Shown: positions 7,710 through 16,863, counted from the stretch's first letter. The stretch is DNA of 64,000 nucleotides from Sphaerotilus microaerophilus (GCF_023734135.1 NZ_AP025730.1:2852001-2916000); one strand, 5' to 3'. Numbers and translations: made by a program. Notes: generated by a model not told the origin, from the sequence alone.

Positions 7710-9149
7710 ATGAACCTGCATGACCTGCCAGCCCCGAGCGGCGCCGACGTGGCGGCGATGCGCGGCCTCTTCGATGCGATGCATGCCACCACCCGCCTTG
7801 ATCCGGCGGTGCCGCGCGAGTGGCGCGTGGCCCGGCTGGAGGCGCTCGCCGCACTGCTCGGTGAGGCGCCCGACGCCTGGGTACAGGCCATCGACGCGGA
7901 CTTCGGCCACCGCTCGGCGCACGAGACCCGGCTGGCCGAGCTGTTTCCGGCCGCCGAGGCGGTGCGGCACGCGCGCCGCCACGTGGGCGCCTGGATGCGG
8001 CCCCGGTCGGTGTCGCCCTCGCTGTGGTTCCGGCCCGGTCGGGCAAGGCTGATCCCGCAGCCGCTGGGCGTGGTGGGTATCGTGGTGCCCTGGAACTACC
8101 CGTTGCTGCTGGCCCTGTCGCCGCTGGCGGCCGCGCTGGCGGCCGGCAACCGGGTGATGATCAAGATGTCCGAATTCACGCCCCGCACCGGCGCCCTGCT
8201 GGCGCAGCGGGTGGCGAAGCACTTTCCGGATGGCAGCGTGGCGGTGGTGCTGGGCGACGCGCAGGTGGGCGCGGCCTTCACGCAGCTGCCCTTCGATCAC
8301 CTGCTCTTCACCGGCTCGACCGCGGTCGGCCACCATGTGATGCGCGCCGCGGCGGACCACCTCACGCCGGTCACGCTGGAGCTGGGCGGCAAGTCGCCCG
8401 CGATCATCGGGCCGCAGCATCCGCTGGCGCATGCGGCCGAGCGCATCCTGGTGGGCAAGCTGTTCAACGCCGGGCAGACCTGCATTGCACCCGATTACGT
8501 GCTGCTGCCCGCCGGGCAGGAAGAGGCCTTCATCGCCGAGGCGCGCGCCGTGGTGGCGCGGCTGTACCCGCAGCTGGTGACGACGCCGGACTACACCTCG
8601 ATCGTCAACGAGCGCCACTTCCAGCGCCTGGGCGGCTACCTCGACGAGGCGGCAGCCCTGGGGGCGCAGCTGCGCCCGCTCAGCGACGTACCGGCCGATG
8701 CGGCGCGCCGGCGCCTGCCACCGGTGGCACTGCTGCAGGTGACGGATGCGATGCGGGTGATGCGCGACGAAATCTTCGGCCCGCTGCTGCCCATCGTGCC
8801 CTACCGCAGCCTGGACGAGGCGCTGGCCTACGTGAACGCGCGGCCACGCCCGCTGGCGCTCTACCTCTTCGAGCGCGACCGCCGCCGCCAGGAGCAGGTG
8901 CTGCAGGGCACGGTGGCCGGCGGGGTGACGGTGAACGACACCCTGCTGCACATCACGCAGGAGAATTTGCCCTTCGGCGGTGTCGGCCCCAGCGGCATGG
9001 GGCAGTACCACGGGTACGAAGGCTTCCGTACCTTCTCGAAGCACAAGGGCGTGTTCCTGCAGTCGCGCCTGAACGCGATGTCGCTCTTCAATGCCCCCTA
9101 CGGCCGGGTCATCGAGCGGATGACGGCGCTGCTGACGGGCCGCCGGTGA
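7710..9149 (+). CDS. Coniferyl-aldehyde-dehydrogenase-like aldehyde dehydrogenase
   Basis: NAD(P)-dependent aldehyde dehydrogenase (479 residues) most like the coniferyl aldehyde dehydrogenase (CalB) branch, which oxidises aromatic or long-chain aldehydes to acids. Visible motifs are GIVVPWNYPL, the FTGSTAVG nucleotide-binding loop, catalytic-base glutamate in ELGGKSPA, and the catalytic cysteine in NAGQTCIAPDY. The C-terminal region has LPFGGVGPSGMGQYHG. It begins a run of genes with the Tat protein and GMC oxidoreductase, so it may take aldehydes that the latter makes. The natural substrate cannot be told from sequence. Confidence 0.85.
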   Translation: MNLHDLPAPSGADVAAMRGLFDAMHATTRLDPAVPREWRVARLEALAALLGEAPDAWVQAIDADFGHRSAHETRLAELFPAAEAVRHARRHVGAWMRPRSVSPSLWFRPGRARLIPQPLGVVGIVVPWNYPLLLALSPLAAALAAGNRVMIKMSEFTPRTGALLAQRVAKHFPDGSVAVVLGDAQVGAAFTQLPFDHLLFTGSTAVGHHVMRAAADHLTPVTLELGGKSPAIIGPQHPLAHAAERILVGKLFNAGQTCIAPDYVLLPAGQEEAFIAEARAVVARLYPQLVTTPDYTSIVNERHFQRLGGYLDEAAALGAQLRPLSDVPADAARRRLPPVALLQVTDAMRVMRDEIFGPLLPIVPYRSLDEALAYVNARPRPLALYLFERDRRRQEQVLQGTVAGGVTVNDTLLHITQENLPFGGVGPSGMGQYHGYEGFRTFSKHKGVFLQSRLNAMSLFNAPYGRVIERMTALLTGRR

Positions 9150-9154
9150 CGCGC

Positions 9155-9694
9155 ATGGGCCTGACACGTCGAACCTGGCTGAAGACCGGCATCGCTGGTG
9201 GGTTGCTGCTGGCTGGCGCCTGGGCTTTTCACAAACCCCTGGACCGCCTGGCCAAGCGGGGGCTGGTGGCGCAGGCACCGCTGGACGGCGCCCTGCGGCT
9301 GGTCGTGCCGGCGCTGGTGCCGGTGCTGCTCGCGGGCATGCTGCCTGAGGCGGCGGGTGAGCGGCAGGCCGCGATCCGCCAGGCCACCGACGGCGTGGCT
9401 ACCGCGGTGGCGGCGCTGTCCGCCGCGACCCAGCAGGAGGTGAGCGAACTCTTCGCCCTGCTGGCGCTGCCGCCCACGCGCATCGCCGTGGCGCGCCTGA
9501 GCGTGCCCTGGCCCGAGGCGAGCGAGGCGCAGGTCCGCGCCTTCCTCGACGGCTGGCGGGGCAGCTCGCTGGCGCTGCTGCAAAGCGGCTACCAGGCGCT
9601 GCACGACCTGGTGCTGGGCGCCTGGTACGCGGATCCTGCGCACTGGGGCGTCATCGGCTACCCGGGGCCGCCCGAGGTGCCCCGTCCTTCCTGA
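9155..9694 (+). CDS. Small Tat-exported protein, likely partner subunit of the GMC oxidoreductase
   Basis: 179 residues beginning MGLTRRTWLKTGIAGGLLLAG, a twin-arginine signal with a hydrophobic core. The mature part is helical without clear motifs. Gene position directly before a GMC oxidoreductase (6-base gap) matches the small gamma-type subunit (gluconate 2-dehydrogenase subunit 3-like) of membrane-bound dehydrogenases, which lets a signal-less flavoprotein be co-exported. The start could be this ATG or a GTG at 9146 that overlaps the aldehyde dehydrogenase stop. The function is inferred from context. Confidence 0.7.
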   Translation: MGLTRRTWLKTGIAGGLLLAGAWAFHKPLDRLAKRGLVAQAPLDGALRLVVPALVPVLLAGMLPEAAGERQAAIRQATDGVATAVAALSAATQQEVSELFALLALPPTRIAVARLSVPWPEASEAQVRAFLDGWRGSSLALLQSGYQALHDLVLGAWYADPAHWGVIGYPGPPEVPRPS

Positions 9695-9700
9695 CACACC

Positions 9701-11311
9701 ATGATCAACGATCCCTACCGAGAAGGTGCGGCGCGCGGCTGGCGGCTCGTCGATGCGGCCCGGCTGGAGCGCGATGTGGAGGCTGAGGCCGACGTCATCG
9801 TGCTGGGCAGCGGCGCCGGTGGTGGCATTGCCGCCGAGGTGCTGGCCAAGAGCGGCCTGCGCGTGGCGATCGTGGAAGAAGGCCCGCTGCGCAGCACGCC
9901 GGATTTCCGCATGCGCGAGGCCGACGCCTACCCGCAGCTCTACCAGGAATCGGCCGCGCGCAAGACCGCCGACAAGGCGATCAACATCCTGCAGGGCCGC
10001 TGCGTGGGCGGCTCCACCACGGTCAACTGGACCAGCAGCTTCCGCACTCCGCCGGACACGCTGGCGTTCTGGCGCAGCCACTTCGGGCTGGACGACTACA
10101 GCCCCGAGGCGCTGCTGCCCTGGTTCGAGATGGTCGAGCGCCGCCTGGGGATCCATGAGTGGAACGGGGTGCCCAACCTGAACAACGAGACGCTGCGCAG
10201 CGGTGGGCAGGCGCTGGGCATCGAGGTCAGCGGGATGCGCCGCAACGTGCGCGGCTGCTGGAACCTGGGCTACTGCGGCATGGGCTGCCCCACCAACGCC
10301 AAGCAGTCGATGCTGCTGACGACGATCCCCTCCGCGCTGGAGCAGGGCGCCACGCTCTACAGCCACCTGCGCGCCGAGCGTCTCATCGTCGAGGGCGACC
10401 AGGTGCGCGGCGTGGATTGCGTGGCGATGGAGCCGGCCGGCGTGCATCCGCGAGCGTTGCGGGTGCGCCTGCGTGCGCGCCACGTGGTGCTGGCCGCGGG
10501 CGCCATCGGCAGCCCGGCGCTGCTGCTGCGCAGCGGCCTGCCGGACCCGGCGCAGCGCGTCGGGCGGCGCACCTTCCTGCACCCGGTGGCGCTGAGCGCG
10601 GCCGTGATGCCACAGGTGGTGGCCGGCCACGCCGGTGCGCCGCAGAGCCTGTACTCGGACCACTACCTGCACCGCGATCCCATCGACGGCCCGGTGGGCT
10701 TCAAACTGGAGTCGGCACCGCTGCACCCGGTGCTGTTCGGCACCACGCTGCAGGGCTACGGCGAGGCGCACGCCGGGCTGATGCGCGAGTTTCCGCACGC
10801 GCAGGTCCTGCTGGCCCTGCTGCGCGACGGCTTCCACGAGGCCAGCCCGGGCGGCACGGTGCAACTGCGCGACGACGGCACGCCGGTGCTGGACTACCCG
10901 CTGAACGACTACCTCTTCGACGGCATGCGCCGCGCGCTGCAGGCGATGGCGGAGATCCAGTTCGCCGCCGGTGCGCGCAGCGTCATCCCGGTGCACGAGG
11001 CCGGCCTGCGCTGGTCGAGCCTCGCCGAGGCCCGCGCCGGCATCGCGACGTTGCTCCTGCAGCCCCTGGCGCTGCGGGTGGTCAGCGCCCACGTGATGGG
11101 CGGCTGCGCGATGGGGAAGGACGCGGCACAGTCGGTGGTCGATCCGCGCGGCCGGCACCACCGGGTGCGTGGCCTGACGGTGGCCGACGGCTCGCTGTTC
11201 CCGACCAGCATCGGTGCCAACCCGCAGGAGTCGGTCTACGCCATCGTGGCGCGCAACGTCTCCGCGCTGGCGGCCGAGCTGACCGGCCGGCCGGCGGCAC
11301 CCATCGCCTGA
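9701..11311 (+). CDS. GMC family FAD-dependent oxidoreductase
   Basis: Flavoprotein dehydrogenase of 536 residues, probably oxidising an alcohol or polyol and passing electrons to the respiratory chain. The FAD-binding motif VIVLGSGAGGGIAAEVLA lies at about residues 28-45. The GMC signature GRCVGGSTTVNW and the C-terminal HVMGGCAMG and SIGANPQESVYAIV are present. It has no signal peptide, so export with the preceding Tat protein is likely. No cytochrome subunit gene is adjacent. With the upstream aldehyde dehydrogenase it suggests sequential alcohol-to-acid oxidation; the substrate is unknown. Confidence 0.88.
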   Translation: MINDPYREGAARGWRLVDAARLERDVEAEADVIVLGSGAGGGIAAEVLAKSGLRVAIVEEGPLRSTPDFRMREADAYPQLYQESAARKTADKAINILQGRCVGGSTTVNWTSSFRTPPDTLAFWRSHFGLDDYSPEALLPWFEMVERRLGIHEWNGVPNLNNETLRSGGQALGIEVSGMRRNVRGCWNLGYCGMGCPTNAKQSMLLTTIPSALEQGATLYSHLRAERLIVEGDQVRGVDCVAMEPAGVHPRALRVRLRARHVVLAAGAIGSPALLLRSGLPDPAQRVGRRTFLHPVALSAAVMPQVVAGHAGAPQSLYSDHYLHRDPIDGPVGFKLESAPLHPVLFGTTLQGYGEAHAGLMREFPHAQVLLALLRDGFHEASPGGTVQLRDDGTPVLDYPLNDYLFDGMRRALQAMAEIQFAAGARSVIPVHEAGLRWSSLAEARAGIATLLLQPLALRVVSAHVMGGCAMGKDAAQSVVDPRGRHHRVRGLTVADGSLFPTSIGANPQESVYAIVARNVSALAAELTGRPAAPIA

Positions 11312-11351
11312 GCATCGGGCAAGCGCCGCCGCCCTTCACTTCGGAGCAGCC

Positions 11352-12260
11352 ATGACGGCTCGACACCTGCGCTGGGCCCTGTTGATCGAGTTCAGTCTCT
11401 ACACGGCCTGGCTGGTCTGGCGGATCGAGGGCGGTGCGGGCGGGCTGGCCTCGTTCTGCGCGGTGCTGGCCTGTTTCTTCGGCCTGCGGGCGCTGGTGGT
11501 CACGGTGACCTATGCCTTCACGCTGCTGGGGTCGGACCCGGTGCCTGCGAATCTGCGTTGCGGGCCGCTCGGCTGGCTGCGCATGGTGCTCGAGGAGTAC
11601 GCCGGCCTGCTGCGGCTGTTCGTGCTGGCGCAGCCCTTCGAGTCGCGCTGGCTCGCGCCCGACCGGCTGGACGTGCCGGCGCCCACCGAGCCGCAGCGCC
11701 CACCGCTGCTGCTGATCCACGGCTACCAGTGCAACCGCGGCTTCTGGTACTGGCTGCGCCCGCGGCTTGAGGCGGCCGGCTGGACCGTCGCCACCGTCAG
11801 CCTGGAGCCGGTGCTGCGTGACATCGACGTGCTGGTCGATGCCGTCGAGCACCGCATCCGCGAACTGCAGCAGGCCACCGGCGCTGCGCAGGTGATCCTG
11901 GTCGGCCACAGCATGGGTGGCCTGGTGGCGCGGGCCTACCTGCGCCGCTGGGGTGCGCAGCGCGTGGCGCGGGTGGTCACCCTGGGCTCGCCTCACTACG
12001 GCAGCCGGCTCGCCGCGCTGGCCTGGGGCCGCAACGGCCGGCAGATGGTGATCGGCAACCCCTGGCTGCGTGAACTGCAGAACGAGCCGCTGCCCGTGCC
12101 GCTGACCTCGATCTACAGCGTGCACGACAACCAGGTGATGCCGCAGCGCCGCTGCAGCGAACTGGCCGGGGCGCGCAGCGTGGCCATCGGCGGCGTCAGC
12201 CACCTGGGCATGGCCACGTCCGAACGCGTCCTGGCTGTGCTGCTGGGCGAGCTGGCGTGA
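11352..12260 (+). CDS. Membrane-anchored alpha/beta-hydrolase, lipase family
   Basis: 302-residue esterase or lipase. Two hydrophobic segments occupy residues about 8-60. The hydrolase domain follows with the oxyanion region LLLIHGYQCNRGFWYWL, the nucleophile elbow GHSMGG (Ser in GxSxG), VTLGSPHYGSRLA and a likely catalytic histidine in GGVSHLGM. The layout resembles triacylglycerol lipases that act without a lid chaperone. It is 40 bases after the GMC gene and may be co-transcribed. The substrate is unknown. Confidence 0.82.
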   Translation: MTARHLRWALLIEFSLYTAWLVWRIEGGAGGLASFCAVLACFFGLRALVVTVTYAFTLLGSDPVPANLRCGPLGWLRMVLEEYAGLLRLFVLAQPFESRWLAPDRLDVPAPTEPQRPPLLLIHGYQCNRGFWYWLRPRLEAAGWTVATVSLEPVLRDIDVLVDAVEHRIRELQQATGAAQVILVGHSMGGLVARAYLRRWGAQRVARVVTLGSPHYGSRLAALAWGRNGRQMVIGNPWLRELQNEPLPVPLTSIYSVHDNQVMPQRRCSELAGARSVAIGGVSHLGMATSERVLAVLLGELA

Positions 12261-12397
12261 TCCGGTAGCCGACCCTCGACATAAAACGAAACACGACGAT
12301 ACCGGGCTGAAAGGACGCTGCGGCACCTGGCGGGCACCATGAGGCCATGTCCTGCCGAACCGCGTGCGGGATCCTCAGTGAAGAAGGAAATTCGATC

Positions 12398-12976
12398 ATG
12401 ACCCCCTGGATCAAGCGTTCCCTGTACGTCGTGTTTGCCGCTGCGGCGGTGGGTGGTCTGGCCGCCTGTGGCCACGGCCCGATGGGTGGTGGCATGGCCG
12501 GTGACGGGCCTGCTGCCTGCGGCCCCGGCATGGGTGGCCCGATGATGGGCATGCGCGGCATGCACCGCGGCCCGATGAGCGATGCCGACCACGCCAAGAT
12601 GCGTGACCGCATGGTCGAGCGTGCCACCACAGAGCTGGCGCTGGACGCTGGGCAGAAAGCCAAGCTGGTGACCCTGCTGGACAAGATGCACCAGCAGCGC
12701 ACCAAGATGACGGGCCCGGCTCCACAGGCGGGCCAGCCGGGCAAGACGCCGCGTGACGAGTTCCTGGGCCTGATGAGCGGCGAGCGCTTTGACCGCGCCC
12801 GCGCCCAGGCGTTGGTGGACGAGAAGGGCAATGCGATGCGCGCCGCCGCGCCGGAGATGATCACCGCGATGGGTGACTTCTACGACAGCCTCAAGCCCGA
12901 GCAGCAGGCCAAGGTGCGCGACTTCCTGTCGCGCGGTGGCCGCGGCATGGGTGGGCGCGGCTGGCCCCGCGGCTGA
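12398..12976 (+). CDS. Spy/CpxP-like periplasmic lipoprotein, Met/His/Gly-rich
   Basis: 192-residue lipoprotein with leader MTPWIKRSLYVVFAAAAVGG and lipobox LAAC (Cys 24). The mature N-terminus (residues about 25-60) is very rich in Gly, Met and His, including MGMRGMHRGPM. The rest is helical and of LTxxQ (Spy/CpxP) type, a family of envelope-stress chaperones and two-component feedback proteins. The ATG at 12398 is preceded by AAGAAGGAAA. It heads an operon with a response regulator and a kinase, so it is probably both a target of and a modulator for that system. The Met/His-rich stretch suggests metal binding. Confidence 0.8.
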   Translation: MTPWIKRSLYVVFAAAAVGGLAACGHGPMGGGMAGDGPAACGPGMGGPMMGMRGMHRGPMSDADHAKMRDRMVERATTELALDAGQKAKLVTLLDKMHQQRTKMTGPAPQAGQPGKTPRDEFLGLMSGERFDRARAQALVDEKGNAMRAAAPEMITAMGDFYDSLKPEQQAKVRDFLSRGGRGMGGRGWPRG

Positions 12977-13035
12977 TTTCGCCGAGCCTGCCGCAGCGGC
13001 GCCTCCCTGGTACCGCTGTGGCAGGATGAAGCACC

Positions 13036-13737
13036 ATGCCCCGCATCCTCCTGATCGATGACGACGAGCACCTGGGTGCGCCGCTGGCGGCCTACCTGAA
13101 GCGCTACGACTTCGAGGTGGACTGCGCGCTGCGTCCCAGCGTCGCCCTGCAGCGCCTGCGTGAGGTGGCCTACGACGGCGCCATCCTGGACGTGATGCTG
13201 CCGGAGATGGATGGGTTTGCGCTGTGCCGCGAGATCCGGAACGGCAGCGACCTTCCCCGTGACCTGCCGATCCTGATGCTCACCGCCCGCGGTGACGTGA
13301 TGGACCGCGTCATCGGCCTGGAGCTGGGCGCGGACGACTACTTGCCCAAGCCCTTCGAGCCGCGCGAGCTGGCCGCGCGGCTGCAGACCATCCTGCGCCG
13401 CCGCGCTCCGAAGCCGGGTGCCGACGAGCTGTCCGACGCGCGCCGCCTGGTCTTTGACGGTCTGGTGGTCGACCTGGACCGCCGCCAGGTGCTGCGCCAG
13501 GGCGAGGTGGTGGAGCTGACCGGCACCGAGTTCGAGTTGCTGGCCATGCTGGCACGCGAACCCCACAAGGTCTTCAGCCGCGACGAGATCCTGAACCGCC
13601 TGCGCGGCCACGAGGCCGACCTCTACACGCGGGCCGTGGACATCGTCGTCAGCCGGCTGCGCCGCAAGCTGGAGCCGCAGGACTGCATCAAGACGCTGCG
13701 CAACGCGGGCTACACCTTTGCGGGGGCCCGCGCGTGA
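13036..13737 (+). CDS. OmpR/CpxR-type response regulator
   Basis: 233-residue DNA-binding regulator. The receiver domain starts MPRILLIDDDEHLG; the phospho-acceptor is Asp 52 in ILDVMLPEMDG, and the signalling lysine lies in DDYLPKPFEP. A C-terminal winged helix includes ELTGTEFELLAMLA and VDIVVSRLRRKLEP. It overlaps the kinase gene by four bases (GTGA), which indicates coupled translation. Gene order Spy-like protein, regulator, kinase is like CpxP-CpxR-CpxA, so envelope stress or metal stress is the likely signal. Confidence 0.93.
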   Translation: MPRILLIDDDEHLGAPLAAYLKRYDFEVDCALRPSVALQRLREVAYDGAILDVMLPEMDGFALCREIRNGSDLPRDLPILMLTARGDVMDRVIGLELGADDYLPKPFEPRELAARLQTILRRRAPKPGADELSDARRLVFDGLVVDLDRRQVLRQGEVVELTGTEFELLAMLAREPHKVFSRDEILNRLRGHEADLYTRAVDIVVSRLRRKLEPQDCIKTLRNAGYTFAGARA

Positions 13738-15179
13738 ACCGTCTCATGGCCCGCCTGCGTGCGGCCTGGCGCAGCCTCGGGTTGCGCATCGTGCTGCTGT
13801 TCCTGCTGCTGGCCGTGGCGATCGTGGGGGTCGGTGCGGGTGGCATGCAGCGTGCGGTGGGCGGCCCTTGGCGGGCACTGGTGCGCCCGCTGGTGGCGGA
13901 CTACGTGGACCGCCTCGCGGAGGACATCGGCAACCCGCCGGACGTCGCCCGCGCGCGCGCATTGGCCGAGCGCCTGCCGCTGACGGTGCGCATCAGCGGC
14001 CCGGCGGTGCAGTGGGATTCGCGCGGCGACACGGCGCTCTCGCCGCCCCAGCCGATGCGGCCGCCCTGGTCCCGCATGGGAGGGGCCTCGCAGGTAGAGG
14101 CCCCCTGGCACCCGCGCGACCCGGCGCACGGGCCGATGGGCCGCGGCATGCATCGGCACTTTCCCGTGCTCGACGACGATGCCGCCGACACCGAGCGTGG
14201 CTGGCTGATGGCGCGGCGCCTGACGGCCGATGGCCACGTGCTGCAGTTCGGCATCGCCCAGGTCCCGTGGCGTGACCGGCCGCGATCGATCGGCTGGTTC
14301 ACGGTCGGCCTGCTGGCGATCCTGACGCTGGTGGCCTATGGCGTGGTGCGCCATTGGCTGCGCCCCTTGAGCGACATCGCCGCCGGGGCCGAACGCTACG
14401 GAGCGGGCAAGTTCGACGCGCCGATCCCACAGCGCCGCGACGACGAGCTCGGCGAGCTGGCCGGGCGCATCAACACCATGGCGACGCGGCTGCACGGCAT
14501 GCTGGAGGCCAAGCGGGCGCTGCTGCTGGCGATCAGCCACGAACTGCGCTCGCCGTTGACGCGCGCGCGGCTGAACGCCGAGCTGGTCGATGAGGGCCCT
14601 TCGCGCGATGCCCTGCTGCGCGACTTGGGCGAGATGCGCGAGCTGATCACCGACCTGCTGGAAAGCGAACGGCTGGCTGCCGGCCATGCCGCCCTGCAGC
14701 GCGAAGCCACCGACCTGGCGGCGCTGGTGCGCACCGTGGTGGCCGAGCTGGGCCCCGAGGGTGGCGCTGCGCGCATCGAGGTGCAAGTGGATGAGGTGCT
14801 CGGCCCCGTCGAAGTCGACCCGGCACGCTGGCGCGTGCTGCTGCGCAACCTGCTGAGTAACGCGCTGCGGCATGGTCGACCCGAGGAGGCCCAGGAGGGT
14901 CAGGAGACGCAGGCCCCGGATGTCGAGCTGAGCCTCGTCCGCGTCGGCGATGCCCTGCGGCTGACGGTGCGCGACCACGGCCCGGGCGTGCCGCCCGAGC
15001 AGCTGGCCCACCTGACCGAGGCCTTCTACCGCCCGGACTCGGACCGCGGCCGGCGCAGCGGCGGGGTCGGCCTGGGCCTGCATCTGTGTCGGCTGATCGC
15101 CGAGGCGCACGGCGGCCGGCTCACGTTGCGCAGTGCCGAGCCCGGGCTGCTGGCCGAGGTGACCTGGCCGGCGGGGTGA
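13734..15179 (+). CDS. Sensor histidine kinase, CpxA-like, with Met/His-rich sensor loop
   Basis: 481-residue inner-membrane kinase. TM1 spans about residues 17-37 and TM2 about 186-206, enclosing a periplasmic sensor that contains a Met/Pro/His-rich stretch (residues about 107-143, with GPMGRGMHRHFP). A HAMP domain follows, then the H-box ISHELRSPLTRAR (His 269), N-box LLRNLLSNALRHG, and G-boxes DHGPGVPPEQ and GVGLGLHLC. Translation starts at a GTG overlapping the regulator stop. A strong terminator lies 72 bases downstream. Confidence 0.93.
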   Translation: MNRLMARLRAAWRSLGLRIVLLFLLLAVAIVGVGAGGMQRAVGGPWRALVRPLVADYVDRLAEDIGNPPDVARARALAERLPLTVRISGPAVQWDSRGDTALSPPQPMRPPWSRMGGASQVEAPWHPRDPAHGPMGRGMHRHFPVLDDDAADTERGWLMARRLTADGHVLQFGIAQVPWRDRPRSIGWFTVGLLAILTLVAYGVVRHWLRPLSDIAAGAERYGAGKFDAPIPQRRDDELGELAGRINTMATRLHGMLEAKRALLLAISHELRSPLTRARLNAELVDEGPSRDALLRDLGEMRELITDLLESERLAAGHAALQREATDLAALVRTVVAELGPEGGAARIEVQVDEVLGPVEVDPARWRVLLRNLLSNALRHGRPEEAQEGQETQAPDVELSLVRVGDALRLTVRDHGPGVPPEQLAHLTEAFYRPDSDRGRRSGGVGLGLHLCRLIAEAHGGRLTLRSAEPGLLAEVTWPAG

Positions 15180-15250
15180 TGGGCGTGTTGAGGGGCGGGA
15201 GGCCGCCCGGCCGAGGCGCCGACGGGTCGACGATTGTGCGGACAAGACGA

Positions 15251-15279
15251 AAAAAGCCCGACCAGAGGTCGGGCTTTTT
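15251..15279 (+). terminator. Rho-independent terminator, bidirectional
   Basis: AAAAAGCCCGACC, loop AGA, GGTCGGGCTTTTT: a perfect 13-pair stem with A and T tracts on the two sides. It can end the Spy-regulator-kinase operon on the plus strand and the RNA helicase gene on the minus strand. Confidence 0.9.
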
Positions 15280-15336
15280 GCTGCCCGGCGGGCCGATCAG
15301 CCGATCAGCCGATCAGCGCCGCCGTGCGGGTTTCGC

Positions 15337-16863
15337 TCAGCGCGGGCCCGGGCCACGCGGGCGGGCCGGGCCGCGGGCCGGGGCGCCATCGCGGCGGTGG
15401 TGGCCGGCCGGAGCGTCGCCGTGGGGGCGGTACGGAGCGCGCGGGTGGGCAGCCGGCGCATGGTGGCCTTCGCCACGGGCGGCGTGGGCCGCCGGGCCAT
15501 GGCCGCCAGCGCGCGGCGGGTGGCCGTCACGGCGGCGGTCGTCGCCACCCTCATGCCAGCGCGGCTCGCCACGGAAACCACCAGGGCCGCCGGCCGACGG
15601 GTGGCCACGGTGGGCTGGCGCGCCGCGGTGGGCGCCGGGGCGGTTGCCCGGGCGCTCCATGTGGCGTGGCGTGCGGGTGAACAGCTCGGGCACCGGGCGC
15701 TTGGGCTCCAGGCCTTCGATCGTGCCAACCGGGATCGGCTGGGTGGTGAACTGCTGGATGCGGCGGATCATCGACACGTCGCGGCGCTCGGCCAGCGTGA
15801 TTGCGCGGCCCGAGCGGCCGGCGCGGCCGGTGCGGCCGATGCGGTGCACGTAGTCCTCGGCCTTCATCGGCAGGCCGAAGTTGATGACGTGGCTGATGTT
15901 GGGCACGTCGATGCCGCGGGCGGCCACATCGGTGGCCACCAGCACGCGCAGCTCGCCGCGGCGCAGCGCCATCAGCGTGCGGTTGCGGCGGCCCTGCGGC
16001 ATGCCGCCGTGCAGTGGCGCCACGGCGTGGCCGAGGTCGTAGAGGTGGGCGGCCAGCTCGTCGGCATCGCGCTGGGTGCTGGTGAAGATCACCGCCTGCT
16101 GCAGCTCGCGCTCGGTCAGCAGGTGCTCCAGCAGGGCAGCCTTGTGCTGCAGGTCATCGGCCCACATCAGTTGCTGCTCGATGTTCTCGTGGCTGTCGGT
16201 GTGGTTGGCCACCTCGATGCGCTGCGCATCGTCGCGCAGGATCTGGTCGGCCAGGCGGCCCACCTGGCCGGCAAAGGTGGCGCTGACCATCACGGTCTGG
16301 CGGCTTTGCGGCAGGGCGGCGGCGATGCGCTCGATGTCTTCGATGAAGCCCATGTCGAGCATGCGGTCGGCTTCGTCGAGCACCAGCATCTCGACGTGGC
16401 CGAGGATGGCCTTGCCGCTTTCCAGGTGGTCGATCAGGCGGCCCGGTGTGGCGATCAGCAGGTCCAGCGGCTTGCGCAGCGCAGCCAGCTGGGCGCCGTA
16501 GGGCACGCCGCCGACGACGGTGGCGATCTTCAGGCCGGGGACGTCCTGGCCATAGACTTCAGCCGCCTTGGCGACCTGGATGGCCAGCTCACGGGTGGGC
16601 GTCAGCACCAGCACGCGCGGGCCGAAGGCCTGGCCCTTGGGGCGGCGCTGCGCCGGGTCGGCGCGGGCGTTGAGCACGCGCTGCAGCGCCGGCAGCACGA
16701 AGGCCGCCGTCTTGCCGCTGCCGGTGTTGGAGCACACGCGCAGGTCACGGCCCTCCAGTGCGGGCGGGATGGTCTGCGCCTGCACTTCGGTGGGGTTTTC
16801 GTAGCCGGCCGCGAGGACGGATTTCAGGATGGCCGGCAGCAGGCCCAGGGTGTCGAAACTCAT
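15337..16863 (-). CDS. DEAD-box ATP-dependent RNA helicase, RhlE-like
   Basis: 508-residue RNA helicase for RNA remodelling (ribosome assembly or mRNA decay). The motifs are in order: Q-motif region PTEVQAQTIPPAL, motif I SNTGSGKTAA, motif II VLDEADRMLDMG, motif III SATFAG, motif V VATDVAARGIDVP and motif VI HRIGRTGRAG. The C-terminal ~130 residues are a low-complexity basic tail rich in His, Gly, Arg, Pro and Ala, typical for RNA binding. The ATG at 16863 (MSFDTLGLLPAIL) is the family start. It is a single gene ending at the shared terminator. Confidence 0.93.
   Translation of the reverse strand: MSFDTLGLLPAILKSVLAAGYENPTEVQAQTIPPALEGRDLRVCSNTGSGKTAAFVLPALQRVLNARADPAQRRPKGQAFGPRVLVLTPTRELAIQVAKAAEVYGQDVPGLKIATVVGGVPYGAQLAALRKPLDLLIATPGRLIDHLESGKAILGHVEMLVLDEADRMLDMGFIEDIERIAAALPQSRQTVMVSATFAGQVGRLADQILRDDAQRIEVANHTDSHENIEQQLMWADDLQHKAALLEHLLTERELQQAVIFTSTQRDADELAAHLYDLGHAVAPLHGGMPQGRRNRTLMALRRGELRVLVATDVAARGIDVPNISHVINFGLPMKAEDYVHRIGRTGRAGRSGRAITLAERRDVSMIRRIQQFTTQPIPVGTIEGLEPKRPVPELFTRTPRHMERPGNRPGAHRGAPAHRGHPSAGGPGGFRGEPRWHEGGDDRRRDGHPPRAGGHGPAAHAARGEGHHAPAAHPRAPYRPHGDAPAGHHRRDGAPARGPARPRGPGPR

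Noticed and set aside
8024..9154. Upstream extension of the Tat protein frame over the aldehyde dehydrogenase
   Set aside because: The extension is an out-of-frame shadow of the aldehyde dehydrogenase; the twin-arginine leader begins at 9155.
9098..11161. 687-codon minus-strand open frame opposite the GMC oxidoreductase
   Set aside because: The composition is typical of a GC-rich shadow (His/Arg/Gln-rich) with no motif; the plus-strand GMC gene is certain.
15293..15318. Three copies of CCGATCAG after the helicase gene
   Set aside because: Too short and isolated to call an attachment site or operator; likely chance or slippage next to the terminator.
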